Part shown: positions 11,951-24,600 of the stretch, piece after piece
Layout: each line of letters starts with the position of its first letter
How positions within the stretch are numbered: the stretch's first letter is position 1
Notes under the pieces: generated by a model
The model's database searches: none
Told to the model about the DNA's origin: nothing
What the model saw: the letters and a program-made list of their open reading frames with translations, nothing else
DNA from: Nicotiana tabacum
Taxonomy: Eukaryota > Streptophyta > Magnoliopsida > Solanales > Solanaceae
DNA length: 64,000 nucleotides
Direction of reading: 5' to 3'
Assembly (NCBI RefSeq): GCF_000715075.1
Contig: NC_134102.1
Span: 45,207,348 to 45,271,347 of the forward strand
Program-made: the position numbers and the translations under genes

Positions 11951-14230
11951 TGTATTGATCCGACCGATCATTTTGCATATGGTAGCCTCGTTCCCTTATT
12001 TATTTCTTATTCTATGTTTATTTATGGTTATGTGACTTGTCGGGATGGTTGGTTTAGTTCTGGGGATGTTTCGGAATGAATTGGGACACTTAGTCCCAAG
12101 GTTGGAAGCTTAAGTTGAAAGTATTAACTGGATGTTGACTTATGTGTAAACGACTTCGGAATAGAGTTTTGATGGTTCCGATAGCTTCGTATGGTGATTT
12201 TGGACTTAGGCGTATGTCTGGACTTGGATTCGGAGGCCCGTAGGTCGTTTTGGCTTGAATTAGCAAAAGTTTGGAAGGTTGAGAAGTTTGACCGAGAGTT
12301 GACTTTATTGGTACCGGGCTCGGATTTTTGTTTCGGGAGTTGGAGTAGATCTGTTATGTCATTTATGACTTGTGTGAAAAAATTTAGGGCAATCGGAGTT
12401 GGTTTAATAGGTTTCGGTATTGGTTTTAGAAGTTAGAAATTCATTAGTTTTGTTAGGCTTGAATTGGGGTGCGATTCGTGTTTATGACATTGTTGGATGT
12501 GATTTGAGGCTTCGACTAAGTTCATATCATGTATTAGGACGTGTTGGTATATTTGGATGGGGTCCCGGGGTCCTCGGGGGTGATTCAGATTGTTATAGGA
12601 TTGAGTTTTGGACTTAAGGAATTTCGATTGGCTTCAGTTTTGGTGTAACTGCACCTGCGAGGTTTTGGCCACAGGTGCAGAGCCGCAGAAGCGGCCAAAA
12701 AGGCATAGATACGGAATTTGGCTGGGCTTGGAATGGGCCACAGATGCGAGGCATTTTCTGCATCTACGAGCCTGCATATGCGTAGAGGTTGCCGCAGAAA
12801 CGGATTTTGGGCAGGAGAGCTAGAGTCGCAGAAGTGGATTTGTCTCCATAGGTGCGGACGCGCAGGAGCGAAAGCTAAAGCAGAAGCAGTCCTACAGGAG
12901 CGATAAGTTGGACCGCAGGTGCGAGAGGTCGGGAGCTTAAGTTATTTATGCAGGTGCAGAAATGTGACCGCAGATGCGGTTACGCAGAAGCGGAATATGG
13001 GTCGCAGGTGCGAAATGCCTGGCAGTGTCTTATATTTCGAAGGGTTTCAAGTTTCTCTCATTCTTGAGAGGGATTTCACTATAATTCAATAGGTAAGCAA
13101 CTTTTGATCACTTTTGCCTATAAATATTGAATACCCATTGATTTTTATACCAAAATTATATGTGTTTGAGGAGAAATTTGGGGGATTTTGGACTATGTAT
13201 TGGAGAGTAAGATTTGGGAATTTGAGGGTCAATTTGTGGTTGGAATTGGATGATTTTAGTATGGTTGGACTCGTTATTGAATGGGTATTCGGAATTTGTA
13301 AATTTTGTTGGGTTCAGAGGCATGAGCCCGGGGTTGACTTTTTTATTTTGCTTAAAGATCTTATCTTTATCGTATGGAATCGATTCCTATAGCTTGTATT
13401 GAATATATTAAGTTGTTTGTGACTAGATTCGAGTCGTTCGAAGGACGATTCGCGAGGCAAGGGTTTGTTGGAGCATTGAGTTGCCTACTTTGCGGTAAGT
13501 AACACTTCTAAACTTGGAACTGAGGGTATATATCCCTTGAAATCGTGTTATTTGGGTTGTGTTGGGGTGACTCACATGCTAGGTGACGGGCGTGTGGGCG
13601 TGCACCGTGGTAATCATGATCTAAGTGGATTCTTATACTATGTTGATATCAAGTCTTGTTTGATCTGTGTAATCCCTACTTGTTAGACTAATTGAACTGC
13701 GATTCATGTTAGAAATCATGTTTAGGCTATGTGCTTATCCGGTTGTGATCTAATGAGGTTATTTCTACTATTTTGAGTTTTCTTTTTTAACTGCAATTAT
13801 GTACTCAGTCATGATCCTTCATTTGCATATCACATCTCAGTCTCTCTTATTATTTATTGTTATATCATATGTTGTTATTGTTTGGGCTGCGTAGTACGAG
13901 GTTGTGAGCCTTGAGACTTGAGAGATTAATGATAGAGGTGGGACTGAGAGCCGGATTGTGAGAGTTATTATGAATCGGGTTGCACGTCGCAGTAAGCTTT
14001 ATTGGATTATTTATTATTGTGGATCGTGTTGCATACTGCGTCAGGCCTTATAGGCTTTATATTAGCTCTTGGGTAGGATCTGCCCCTTCGGAGTCTGACA
14101 CACCAGCACTGAGCGCAGGCACAGTTATATCTACACGTGCTTTTATTAGGGGCATTGATGCCAGGCACCCGTACAGTGCTGAGTAATTGTGTGTGTGATG
14201 AGTGTGCATTGAGATAGACGGATTGAGTAC
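11951..14230 (+). mobile_element. family-D LTR, 3'-truncated
   Basis: It starts TGTATTGATCCGACCGATCATT and is homologous to the D-family LTRs at 26138 and 36647. It includes the 'gctaggtgac.ggcgtgtgggcg' segment near 13580 and the 'gcagaagcgg / gcaggtgcga' array at about 12640-13015. Around 14230 it switches abruptly to family-B LTR sequence, so its last ~600 bp are missing. Small open frames inside it have no protein resemblance and are not annotated. Confidence 0.75.
12640..13015 (+). repeat. array of CGCAGAAGCG / CGCAGGTGCG units in a D-family LTR
   Basis: Short units of the pattern gcag(a/g)(a/t)gcg alternate over about 375 bp, starting ~690 bp into the LTR. Equivalent arrays lie at the same offset in the LTRs beginning at 16716, 26138 and 36647. 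Confidence 0.8.
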
Positions 14231-14596
14231 ACTATTTTGGGGTTTTGAAAGGTAATTTGAGGTCGGATTTGAGTAATTCTTGTATAGTTGGTCTCGTTAT
14301 CGAATGGGTGTTCGAATTTTGTAATTTTGGTCAGGTTCTAAGACACGGGCCTGGGTTGACTTTTTGTTTCTTTGTAAAGATCGCAACTTTATTGTTCGAA
14401 ATAGTTTTCTATAGTATATATTATGATATGAAGTTGTTTTGGCTAGATTCGAGTAGTTCGGAGTTGGATAATCAAGGAAAAGGCTCACTAGTGGGTTGAG
14501 TTAGCGTGTTTTGAGGTAAGTGTCTTACCTAACTTTGTGTGAGAGATTTACCCCTTAGGAATGGTGTTGGTTTGTGATAATGGTGATATGTAAAGG
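14231..14596 (+). mobile_element. family-B LTR fragment joined to the D-family LTR
   Basis: From 'ggttttgaaaggtaatttga' onward this matches the B-family LTR from about 17998 to 18325. It ends at 'gatatgtaaag', where pol sequence begins without leader, gag, protease or most of reverse transcriptase. Both joints look like illegitimate deletions. Confidence 0.75.
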
Positions 14597-16704
14597 GTTT
14601 CTCATATACTGCTGCTCCTATGACCAGATTGACCCAGAAGGGTGCTCCGTTCAGGTGGACCGAGGAGTGTGAGGAGAGCTTGCAAAATCTCAAGACTGCT
14701 TTGACTACAGCCCTAGTGTTGGTGTTGCCTACGGGTTCAAGGTCTTACACTGTGTAGTGTGACACGTCGTGCGTTGGCCTCAACGTGGTATTTATGCAAG
14801 ATGGTAGGGTGATTGCCTACGTGTCTAGACAGCTGAAGGTGCATGATAAGAATTATCTTGTCCACGACCTTGAGTTAGCAGCTATTGTTCATGCCTTGAA
14901 GATTTGGCGGCACTATTTGTACGGTGCCCCTTGTGAGGTCTATACTGACCACCGGAGTCTACAGCATTTGTTCAAACAGAAGGATCTTAACTTGCGGCAG
15001 TGTAGATGGTTAGACTTGCTTAAGGACTATGATATCACCATCCTATATCATCCCGAGAAGGCCAATGGGGTGGCCGATGCCTTGAGTCGAAAGGCGTAGA
15101 GCTTGAGCAGTTTAGCATATCTACCGGCAGTGCAGAGGCCATTAGCATTGGATTTCAGGCCTTGGCCAACCAGTTTGTTAGGTTGGATATTTCAGACCCG
15201 AGTCGAGTTTTGGCTTGTATGGTTTCTCGATCTTCCCTATATGATTGTATCAGATAGCGTCAGTATGACGATGCCTATTTGCTTGTCCTCAAGGACACAG
15301 TTCAGCACGGCGATGCCAAGGAGATCACGATTGGGGATGACAGTGTGGTAGGAATACAAGGCTGACTATGTGCGCAATGTAGATAGTTTGCGTGAGCTAA
15401 TTCTTTAGGAGGCCCACAGTTCGCGGTACTCCATTAATCCGGGTGCTGCCAAGATGTATCAGGACTTGAGGCAGCACTATTAGTGGATGAGAATGAAGAA
15501 AGACATAGTGGAGTATGTAGCTCGGTGCCTAATTTGTCAGCAGGTGAAGTACGAGCATCAGCGGCCAGGTGGATTGCTTCAGAGGCTAGAGATTCCAGAG
15601 TGGAAATGGGAGCGAGTTACTATGGATTTTGTTGTTGGGCTCCCAGGGACTCATAAGAAGTTTGATGCAGTATGGGTGATTGTAGATAGGTTGACCAAGT
15701 CGGCTCATTTCATTCTAGTGGTGACTACTTATTCTTTAGAGCAGCTGACTCAAGTATATATTCGCGAGATTATCAGACTTCATGGCGTGCCGGTATCCAT
15801 CATCTCTGACCGGGATAAACAGTTTACATCGCAATTTTGGAGGTCCATACAGCGTGAGTTGGGCACACGGGTTGAGTTGAGTACAACATTCCACCCTCAA
15901 AGGGACGGACAGTCCGAGAGCACTATTCAAATATTGAAGGATATGCTTCGTGCATGTATGATGGAGTTTGGGGGTTCTTGGAATCAATTATTGCCGCTTG
16001 CAGATTTTGCCTACAACAACAGCTACCAGTCGAGCATTCAGATGGCTCCGTATGAGGCCTTGTATGGGAGGCAGTGTCGGTAACCAGTGGGTTGGTTTGA
16101 GCCATATGAGGCTAGGCTATTGGGTACAGACTTGGTTCCGGACGCTTTGGAAATGGTTAAATTGATTTAAGATTGGTTTCGCATAACCCAATCTAGACAG
16201 AAGAGTTATGCGGATGGGAAGGTTCGCGACGTTGTATTCATGGTTAGTGAGCAGGTCTTGCTCCGATTTTTTCCCATGAAGGGTGTTATGAGGTTCGGGA
16301 AGAAGGGCAAATTGAGCCCTAGGTATATCAGACCTTTTGAGATTCTTAAGAGGGTTGGAGATGTGGCCTACAAGCTTGCACAACCACCTAGTCTAGTTGC
16401 AGTTCATCTAGTATTCCTTGTTTATATGCTCCGGAAATATCACGGTGATCCATCTCATATGTTAGACTTTAGCTCAGTCCAGTTAGACAAAGATTTGTCT
16501 TATGTTGAGGAGCCCGTGACTATTTTGGACAGGCAGGTCCGAAAGTTGAGGTCGAACATTGCTTCAGTGAAGGTTCAGTGGAGGGGTCAACAAGTCGAGG
16601 AGGAGACTTGGGAGGACGAGCATGATATGCATAGCCGCTATCCTCGTCTTTTCACCACTTCAGGTATGTCTCTTTTCTCGTTCGAGGAAGAATGTTTGTT
16701 TTAA
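14597..16704 (+). pseudogene. chromovirus (Del/Tekay-type Ty3/gypsy) pol: RNase H, integrase, chromodomain
   Basis: The reading starts in the RT/RNase H connection (APMTRLTQKGAPFRW). RNase H runs to about 15099, including [12 protein letters not shown] and a terminal VADALSRKA. After a frame-broken linker (15100-15480) the integrase follows, with CLICQQVKYEHQ in the zinc region. Its core acidic positions are visible in TMDFVVGLP, SIISDRDKQF and GQSESTIQ. The C-terminus, up to the TAA at 16702, holds a chromodomain-like segment (VKVQWRGQQVEEETWE, near 16570-16620), which places it among chromoviruses. Stops near 15098, 15480, 16081 and 16167 kill it. It precedes a polypurine tract and a 3' LTR. 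Confidence 0.85.
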
Positions 16705-16715
16705 GAAGGGGAGGA
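16703..16715 (+). other. polypurine tract of the chromovirus
   Basis: AAGAAGGGGAGGA sits immediately before the TGTAATGACCC start of the 3' LTR, the expected plus-strand priming site for reverse transcription. Confidence 0.75.
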
Positions 16716-19687
16716 TGTAATGACCCAGCTGGCCGTTTTGAGTATTTAGCCCTGATCCCCTATTTATTGCCTCATCTATGTTGTATTATGGTTACGTGAC
16801 TTGCCGGGGGTGTTTGGTTTTGGTTTTGGGTGAGTTTCGGAGTGAAATGGGATATATAGTCCCTAAGTTGGAGCTTTATGTTGGAAGAGTTGACTGTAGT
16901 TTGACTTTAGTGCAGATGGCTCCGTAATGGAGTTTTGACAGCTCCAATAGCTCCGTATGGTGATTTTAGACTTAGGAGCGTGTCCGGGTGTTGATTTGGA
17001 GGTCTGTAGGTCGTTTCGGCGTAAATTGGCGAAAGCTGAAAAGTTGAAGGTTTGGAAGGTTGAAACATTTGACCGGGAGTTGACTTTATTGATATTGGGG
17101 TCGGATTCCATTTCTGGAAGTTGGAATAGGTCCGTCATGTTATTTATGACTTGTGTGCAAAATTTTAAGTCAATCGGAGCTGGTTTGGTATGAATCAGCT
17201 TTTGTTTTGGAATTCGGAAGTTCATAGTTTCATAGGCTTGAATTAGGTTGTGATTCGTAGAATCGATGTTGTTTGACATGATTTTTGGCCTCGAGTGGGT
17301 CCGTCATGTGTTTTGGAACCTGTTGGTATTTTCGGACGGGGTCACGGAGGGCCCCGGGTGTGATTCGGATTGAATCCGGAACAAGTTTGGACCTTGTGTG
17401 ATTGCTGAAGGTTGATGTGTCTGGTGCAATTGCAGAAGCACATTTTGGGTCGTAGGTATGGCACCGCAAGAGCAACCCCTGAGCCGCCAAAGAGAAAGTG
17501 TCCTTGCCCAGCTGGGACCGCAGGTGGGGTCATTTGTCCGCAGAAGCGAACTCGTAGATGCGGAGGTGGACATCGCAGAAGCAGAAATTGGGAAGGCATT
17601 GGGCAGGACCGCAAGTGCGGTCATTTTTCTCTGTAGAAGCGAGATCGCAAGTGCGAGCATTTGTCCGTAGAAGCAGAACCTCTGAGCCTAAGTTGGAACC
17701 GCACCTGCGATGGATTTTTCGCAGGTGCGGCATCGCAGGTACGACTCCAGGCCCGCTGAAGCAAGGATCGCTGGGCAGAAAATGGGTTTCGACGATTTGA
17801 GTTTCATTTTTATATTTTGGACTTAGAGAGCTCGTTTATGGCAATGTTTCGAGAGTTTTTCAAGGAAATCATTGGGGTAAGTGATTCTAACCCGGATTTG
17901 ACTATATATCATAAATATATTATTATTTTTATCATCTAATTAGTGATTTGAGTTGGAAATTTGGGGAAAAATTGTGAAGACTTCCTAGACTAAATTTTGT
18001 GGTTTTGAAAGGCGATTTGAGGTCGGATTTGAGTAATTCTTGTATAGTTGGACTCGTTATTGAATGGGTGTTCGGATTTTATAATTTTGGTCAGGTTCCG
18101 AGATACGAGCCCGGGTTCAAAATAGTTTTCTATAGTTTATATTTATGGTATGAAATTTTTTTGGGTAGATTTGAGCCGTTCGGAGTTGGATAATCGAGGA
18201 AAAGGCCTACTAGTTGGTTGAGTTAGCGTGTTTTGAGGTAAGTGTCTTGTCTAACTTTGTGTGGGAGAATTACCCCTTAGGATTGGTGTTGGTTTGTGAT
18301 AATGGTGATATGTGAAAGCCGTGTACGCAAGGTGACGAGTGTGTACACGGGCTAAATGTGGAAATTTATCGGTTTTAGCTTTGTGGATTATTTTCATGTT
18401 GAGTTACCTTAACATGTTATATTCATCATCATTAGGCTATCTTCACTTGCTCTACTTGTCTTATCTCTTATTTGTTAATTGCCCAGCATGTTTAGTTGAA
18501 GTTGTTAGTTTCTCTATTCCTTATTCTTTATTTAACCGTGAATTCTTTACCTGAAGTTGTTATTCTTGGAATATCTTATTGTTGAAACTGTTATTGAGTT
18601 ATAAAGGTCGTGATTCATATTGAGGCAAAGTGCTAAGTTGTGAAATACTATTCTGTTGAGTTATTCACTTCCGGTTGTTATTATTGAGACTCTTGTGTAC
18701 ATTATGGTTGAGCCACGGGCTATTTATTGTAAAAATGGGCACTTGAGGTGTGAATTTGTGATACGTTGTGATATTGATACGTATCCGGTGGTATAAGGTT
18801 TTGGGGTTGAAACGCATACGGTGAGATAAGGTGGGCTTGAGCGTGTTGCTAGTAGGGGAACTACTTGAAGTCATGCGGTGTGATAAGGTGGGCTAAAACG
18901 CGGGAAGCTATTTCGGAAAAATAATTTTCAAAACTAAATGCAAGGCTCCCGTGGTGATATAAGGAAATATTGAGACTTGTTTGTGATTGAGACTACGAGG
19001 CGGTACCTCGGTAGTGGCCCTTGTTGATACTTCTCTATTACTTCACTTGCGTTTGGCTGTTTTGTTCCCTTGTTATAACATTTCTTGTTTTCTTCTGTGA
19101 TGCATTATTTGCCTTAGTTCAGTGTAGCTATTCTTGGTGTATGTCTTTAATTGTCTCATTTCTAATGTTATCATTAGTTCACTGTTATACACTTGTTCAG
19201 TTTCTTATTTATTCCAGTAGGGCCTTGACCTGACCTCGTCACTAGTCTACCGAGGTTAGGCTTGACACATACTAGGTATCGTTGTTGTGTACTCATGTTA
19301 TGCTTCTACACATCTTTTTGTGCAGATCTAGGTACCTCATACCAGGCCAGGCACTAGCGAGAGCTCAGCTTTGGAGACTTCAAGGTATACCTGCTGGCGT
19401 CCGCAAGTCTCGGAGTCCCCTCTACCTAGATTACTTTATTTCCTTATCCTTTTATAGACATTGATGTATAGAGATATTCTATATCACTTCATAGAGCTTG
19501 TGACTTGTATCCGCCGGGGTTTGGAAAGTTGTAAATGCTGAGTTGCTGAGTTTATTTTATATTAATTATTGAGTTATGGAGGCTTTAATTATTATTTCAG
19601 TTATTTCTGCATGAATGTTAGGCTTACCTAGTCTTAGAGACTAGGTGTTATCACGGCATTCTACGGAGAAAAATTGGGGCCGTGACA
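16716..19687 (+). mobile_element. family-B 3' LTR of the chromovirus, 2972 bp
   Basis: It starts TGTAATGACCCAGC right after the polypurine tract and ends GGGGCCGTGACA. An array of gcag(a/g)(a/t)gcg units lies at about 17415-17770. The flank after 19687 (TAAAT) does not match the five bases before 11951 (CCTTA), so the left and right LTRs of this unit do not form an intact insertion. No gene is supported inside it. Confidence 0.85.
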
Positions 19688-20740
19688 TAAATCATGGTAT
19701 AGTTTGTTAGAGTACGTTAAATTGTATATCCAATATTCTTGGTATATCAATTTGCTGTTGAATCGTGGTACTCTTAATATTTTTAGTATACTATATATTG
19801 GTATACCATAATTAGTATTATACCAAATTTTAATATTCACCTATTTAACTAGAAAGAATAAAAAAAAAAGGTAAAAATGAGTGACAAATATCATTTTAAA
19901 AAAGCCTTAAGAGTGACACTGTAACTATCGATAACTTAATCGATTAATAATTGTGTAGAAAGTATTTCAATACTAATTTTAGGACTAGGTTATTTATCTA
20001 GAAAGAACAAAACCAAATCTAAAAGTGGAATAAAGTGATAAAAATATTAACGGAGAAATTTTACTGAAAAAATTAATTGAAAAAACTACGATAAAAAATA
20101 AGAATTATAAGGGGAAAACGTGACAAATGTTTTGAACGAAAAATTTCTTAGAAAATTACAAAAAAATAATATGCACAAATATCAAAATAAAAAATTAAAA
20201 TAAGAAAAAGAGTAACATGTAACTCTCGGTAATCATAATTGATTACTAATTGTGTACAAAGTATCTCAATACATATTTTAAGACTCGATTATTTATTTCA
20301 ATAAATAAATAAAAACAAAAGTGAAAGAAAGTGATCATAATTTTTGGCGGAAGAATCTTAGTGAAAAATAACAGAAAAAATTAAGATGAAAGTTAATAAT
20401 GAAAAGAAAAAAATGTGACAAAATGTTTTGGAGGGAAAGATTTTAGTGGAAAGAATAAAATAAGATAAAAAAATAGAAAAAAATAAAAAATCTAGATAAA
20501 ATAAAGTAAAAAAGAGTGAGGAGGTTACTACTAGAAAAAGTAAAAAAAAAAGAATAAAAAGATAAAAAGAGAAAATAACTACAAAAAAATGAATGAGAGT
20601 GCATAAGTTTTTAAAAAGAAAACAAAAAAGTGAAAAAAATAACAACAAAATACGAAAATAATAAAAAAAAGTAAAAAAGAAAAAAAAACCTGAAAAAAAA
20701 ATAAAGAAAAGAAGGAGAAGGGCCTTTGTAAAGCCTAGCC
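19688..20740 (+). repeat. AT-rich, purine-biased region with two diverged ~300-bp repeats
   Basis: Two degenerate units start near 19913 and 20211. Each opens with a 'gtaact.tcg.taa' segment, continues through 'attgtgta.aaagtat.tcaata', and passes into A-rich DNA. From about 20340 to 20720 the + strand is nearly all A and G. No gene is supported; a long open frame on the minus strand here is low-complexity Leu/Phe/Ser and is not real. Confidence 0.6.
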
Positions 20741-21612
20741 CCTATGCATAAAAAATAGGGGGCAACCTGGTCTTAAAATTTTCGAAAGGGACACGTTGTC
20801 TTTTTTCAGAAAGTGTAGCACTTTGGTCATTAAGTCTTTAAAATGAGCTTTAAGTGTCATTCTCTCTAAAATTTACTTTTATTCAGCTAATCCAAACAGA
20901 CTCTTTTGTTATTTTGAGATATTTAGATGTGAAATACTTCAGCTCATTTCTTTTGCTAACCTTTTTTCTTTTGTTTCGGTTTTTTTAAAGACAAGACCAC
21001 CAAGGATTTGGTGGGAATATCGGAGCTCTACTCTTTATCAGATATCTAGACTTTCGAGCCCTTGAAAAGAAAAAAAGTTACTAGAAGGGAACATTTATCT
21101 TTTAAATGGGACTTATGCGAAGCAAATTCGGATTAGCCGGGGTCCCAAAACAAGTTCCGAACAACGGGTAAAAAAACAAAAAAAAAAGTTAGTTAAAAAA
21201 AGGGAAGAAAACAAGAAAACAGCAATGACGGGTTGGTGAGATCTCCTACAACGAAAATTTTAAGTCTACATTTACTGCTGGGATAGATATGCACTTGATG
21301 AAGAGGGTCAGACACAATGACCAAGTTTCTGATGGGAAATTTTGAATTATATATTCCACATTTTCTCTGAGTAAATGTAGACTTGAAACTGCTCTGGTTG
21401 GAAATGGATGTGCGTGCGCTATAGTACCATTTGGAACTGCATAACACACAAGTTTTCACTCACACAGGGCAAAGGTATTTATATCATTATCACCTTTGAA
21501 TAGTCACTTTTGAGAATTATTGAAGATATGTCCGACAATATACTAATGAGTTAACTTAATCAAAGCTTACTGGCATGTATAGAAAGAAGTATGTTACATG
21601 TGTGACAATTCT
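20741..21612. other. unassigned intergenic DNA, possibly a SINE-like relic
   Basis: No gene is seen. The part around 21000-21190 contains 'aatatcggagctctactctttatc' and 'attagccggggtccca' and ends in an A-rich tail (21173-21190), which looks like the 3' half of a short interspersed repeat. I see no clear target duplication. Confidence 0.3.
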
Positions 21613-24600
21613 TCATTCCTTTGCCTCAGCAGCTTGCTGACACAACACAACTGTAAGAGTCACAAGAGAAGCATAAAGAGAAGTGGGCATCTTCTGAACC
21701 ACCTTTCCAACACCAGGGACTCCCTCCGTTGACCTCTTCGTTAGCAGAGCGACAGTTGGTGCTACTGCCAACGCAATGATTAGTCCCTGACTCACCAATT
21801 TAAAAGTATCCTTTGTTAATTTTCTAATAAATTTGACAAATTCTTCTCGGTCCAGTTCTCCATCAAGGTTGATATCGCACTCCTGTGAATGACAAGTATG
21901 AAACACTACTGTTAAGACTTTGTTAAGACTATAATCGAATCAATAGATCAGGACAACCACCTAAATCACATTTTCTTTGGGAAATAGGAAGGAAAAGGGA
22001 AGGGAAACTGGGATTTGTCATACAACTTTATCTCAAGGGATCTGCATGAAATAACTTTCCTTCCTCTTTCTTTTAACAACCAAAACAAGAAAGCAAAATT
22101 TTCTTCCTTACCCTTTTTCCAAACAACTTTGAAGGAAGCAGGAAGAAGTAAAGTTTCCAAAAAAGCATATACACATGCTTGCATTCCATATTAGCTTTAT
22201 AATACACGATAAAACTTAGAACCAACGATAAATACTTGGCAATGTTTAGAGTGTTGTGCTGAATACCCAGGGTCCGGAAAAAATCAATTATTTTACAAGC
22301 ATTTAGAATGATTTAAGTATTAACATCAAATCTGGAGAAGAAAAAAAATGGATTATCAGTTACTTTAAAGTACAATCCCATCTCTCATCAATATAGGAGT
22401 TGAATCAATTTTTATTGGGATATCTTTCTCTTCCAAAATTTACATTTGAAATTTAATAAAGCTAAACGATGTTTTATAAAGGCTCAAAGTAAATAAGTAC
22501 TATTTTTCTAAGATGGAATGTTGAATGAACCCTTTTTAGAACTAATATCCATCATTACGGCAATACTTCAAAGTGTGATTAGAATAGTTTAGGCACATCA
22601 CAATCAAATCGACCTAACTGAACATCAGAAGTAGAAGACTGGTCTATCAGCTGACTGAGACATACCTGCATCAGGGCTCTAACTTCATCTTTTGTAGGAG
22701 GATCAAAATGAGGTCCGGGCAAACGTTTATTAATATCACTGAAATAACATAAGTGATTAAAAAAATCAAGTGTAGCACCTTCCAAGTTATAAACAATTAA
22801 CAAACCTCTATAATGTTCTGTAGAAGGTAAGTGAGGAACAGAGCAATCTTACTTGTAGACAAGTAATACAGCAATATAGAGGTCTTCAAACTTCAGATTT
22901 GCTCTTCCTGATTCATTTTTGAAATGGTCAAAGACCTTGTCTGTTATTTTTCGTATTTTTGTCTCTCTCCACTGCTTACCTGCATGAGGTAAATAGGTTT
23001 GCATTGTCTTAACATAGTTAGGTAAGCTCCATGCCAATATGACCAGCCTAACTGCAGAATCGGTTGCTGATATAGGTCTATTTAGCGCTGCACATGAGTT
23101 ACTGGATAATTTATTTATCTCCGTTCGTCACATTGCTGATAAATTCTCTAATATATGGCACAAGGGGAGTATCTTTTAAGGCCTCTTTCCTAAATTGGAG
23201 AGTATTCAAAATAAAATTCCACTTGATGATATTATTCTAGATTTAGACAAAACATTGTGTCCAAATGCACTTGTTGCTCTGCTGCCAAGATTGAGACTAC
23301 AAAGCATGTTTTCATGGAAAGCTAGTATGCTACCAGAATATGGTCTTACTTTAACAGGGCAATGGTATTCAAACTGGAAATCAATGTTGTCAAAGGCGAA
23401 AAGCTTTAAAAAGCGGTCAAGTCTATCGGAGCTTTAAGCATAAAGCGCAAATAAAGTGTGGGCTTTAGTTAAAAAAGGCGCAACGAAGAAAAAAATAAAA
23501 ATATATATGTAATGCAAGAAAGCAGTGACAATTTCATTCATAATGATTTCCTCAACGATTAATATAGCTTTTTGCCAATCATATTTATTGTTTTGTACCG
23601 CTTTATTTATTCAAAATAGACCTTATAGGCACTGAGGCGCACACCCCAATGCCTTGCCTACACTGAAACGCAGCCTAAGTGAGGCAAAGCGCATACCCTG
23701 AGCTTTTTTGAGCTACCAGAATACAGTCTTACTTTACCAGGACAATGGTATCAAGCTGGAAATCACTTAAAAGACTCTCTTTTGAAGATTCTTCCTTCAT
23801 TTATTATCTGGAAAAGTAGATGCCTCTAAATATCTATTTGGAAAGCTATCTGTGACATTGTTTTTAATCTGAAGATCACCATTCCCTTAAGTCAACTCGA
23901 ACACGAGTTGGAAGGACCTATTTGAGAAGGCTGACAAATAAATTATGTAAAGCGATGGCAGTTCTATGACTAATGATCACAAAAGAGGTGCTGGAGTATT
24001 TCTAAGGAATCACTTAGGCAACATGATCTCATGGCCTTTTCAGTTTCTATGACTACTGAACTAACAACATAGCTGAAGCCTTCTTCCTTGTTTGTTTTTT
24101 CATTTTTGTATTGGGGGTTAGGTTTTATGTTCCCCTCCATTGTAATCCCTTTTGATTAATAAACAACTGGTTGAGTGGATTAAAGTTTAAAATAAGTAAT
24201 TTTACTTTTAACAGCAAGTGCATGCACATGGCTAACTACTGAAGAAAAGCAATCACATAACTATTCAAAACATAAAGTAAAAGGAGAGAATGACCACATT
24301 CGTAAAAGATGTATAATGACTGTTAAAGACAACTGAAAAGGGTAAAATATACTTTTCCAGAATAAGTTGCTCATGAAATGATAAGATCACAAATTCGACT
24401 AGAAGTGAATATAGTAGTAGCTTGAAACTTTCTAGATTGATAATTTGATATCATAAATTACGATAAAGTTCTATAATGCTCCAGGACAGGATATCTTTGA
24501 TTCTTAACGTAGTCCACATAACATATAAAAATGAGGAAAATTACTTTCCGAGATTAGAATAGTGGCACTCCGAAATCCTTTAAAAAAAGAAAAGAGTCTG

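Noticed and set aside
12191..13392. Several open frames of 60-92 codons in the D-family LTR
   Set aside because: They fall in non-coding LTR sequence, have no recognisable protein motifs and are not conserved in frame in the other D-family LTRs.
20358..20648. 96-codon minus-strand open frame
   Set aside because: It is low-complexity Leu/Phe/Ser from an A/G-rich strand and lies in a degenerate repeat.
22849..23037. Extended reading of EF-hand exon 2 upstream to 23037
   Set aside because: There is no ATG at that point, and a good acceptor at 22980 joins in frame to the ATG exon at 25279-25252, giving a more coherent N-terminus.
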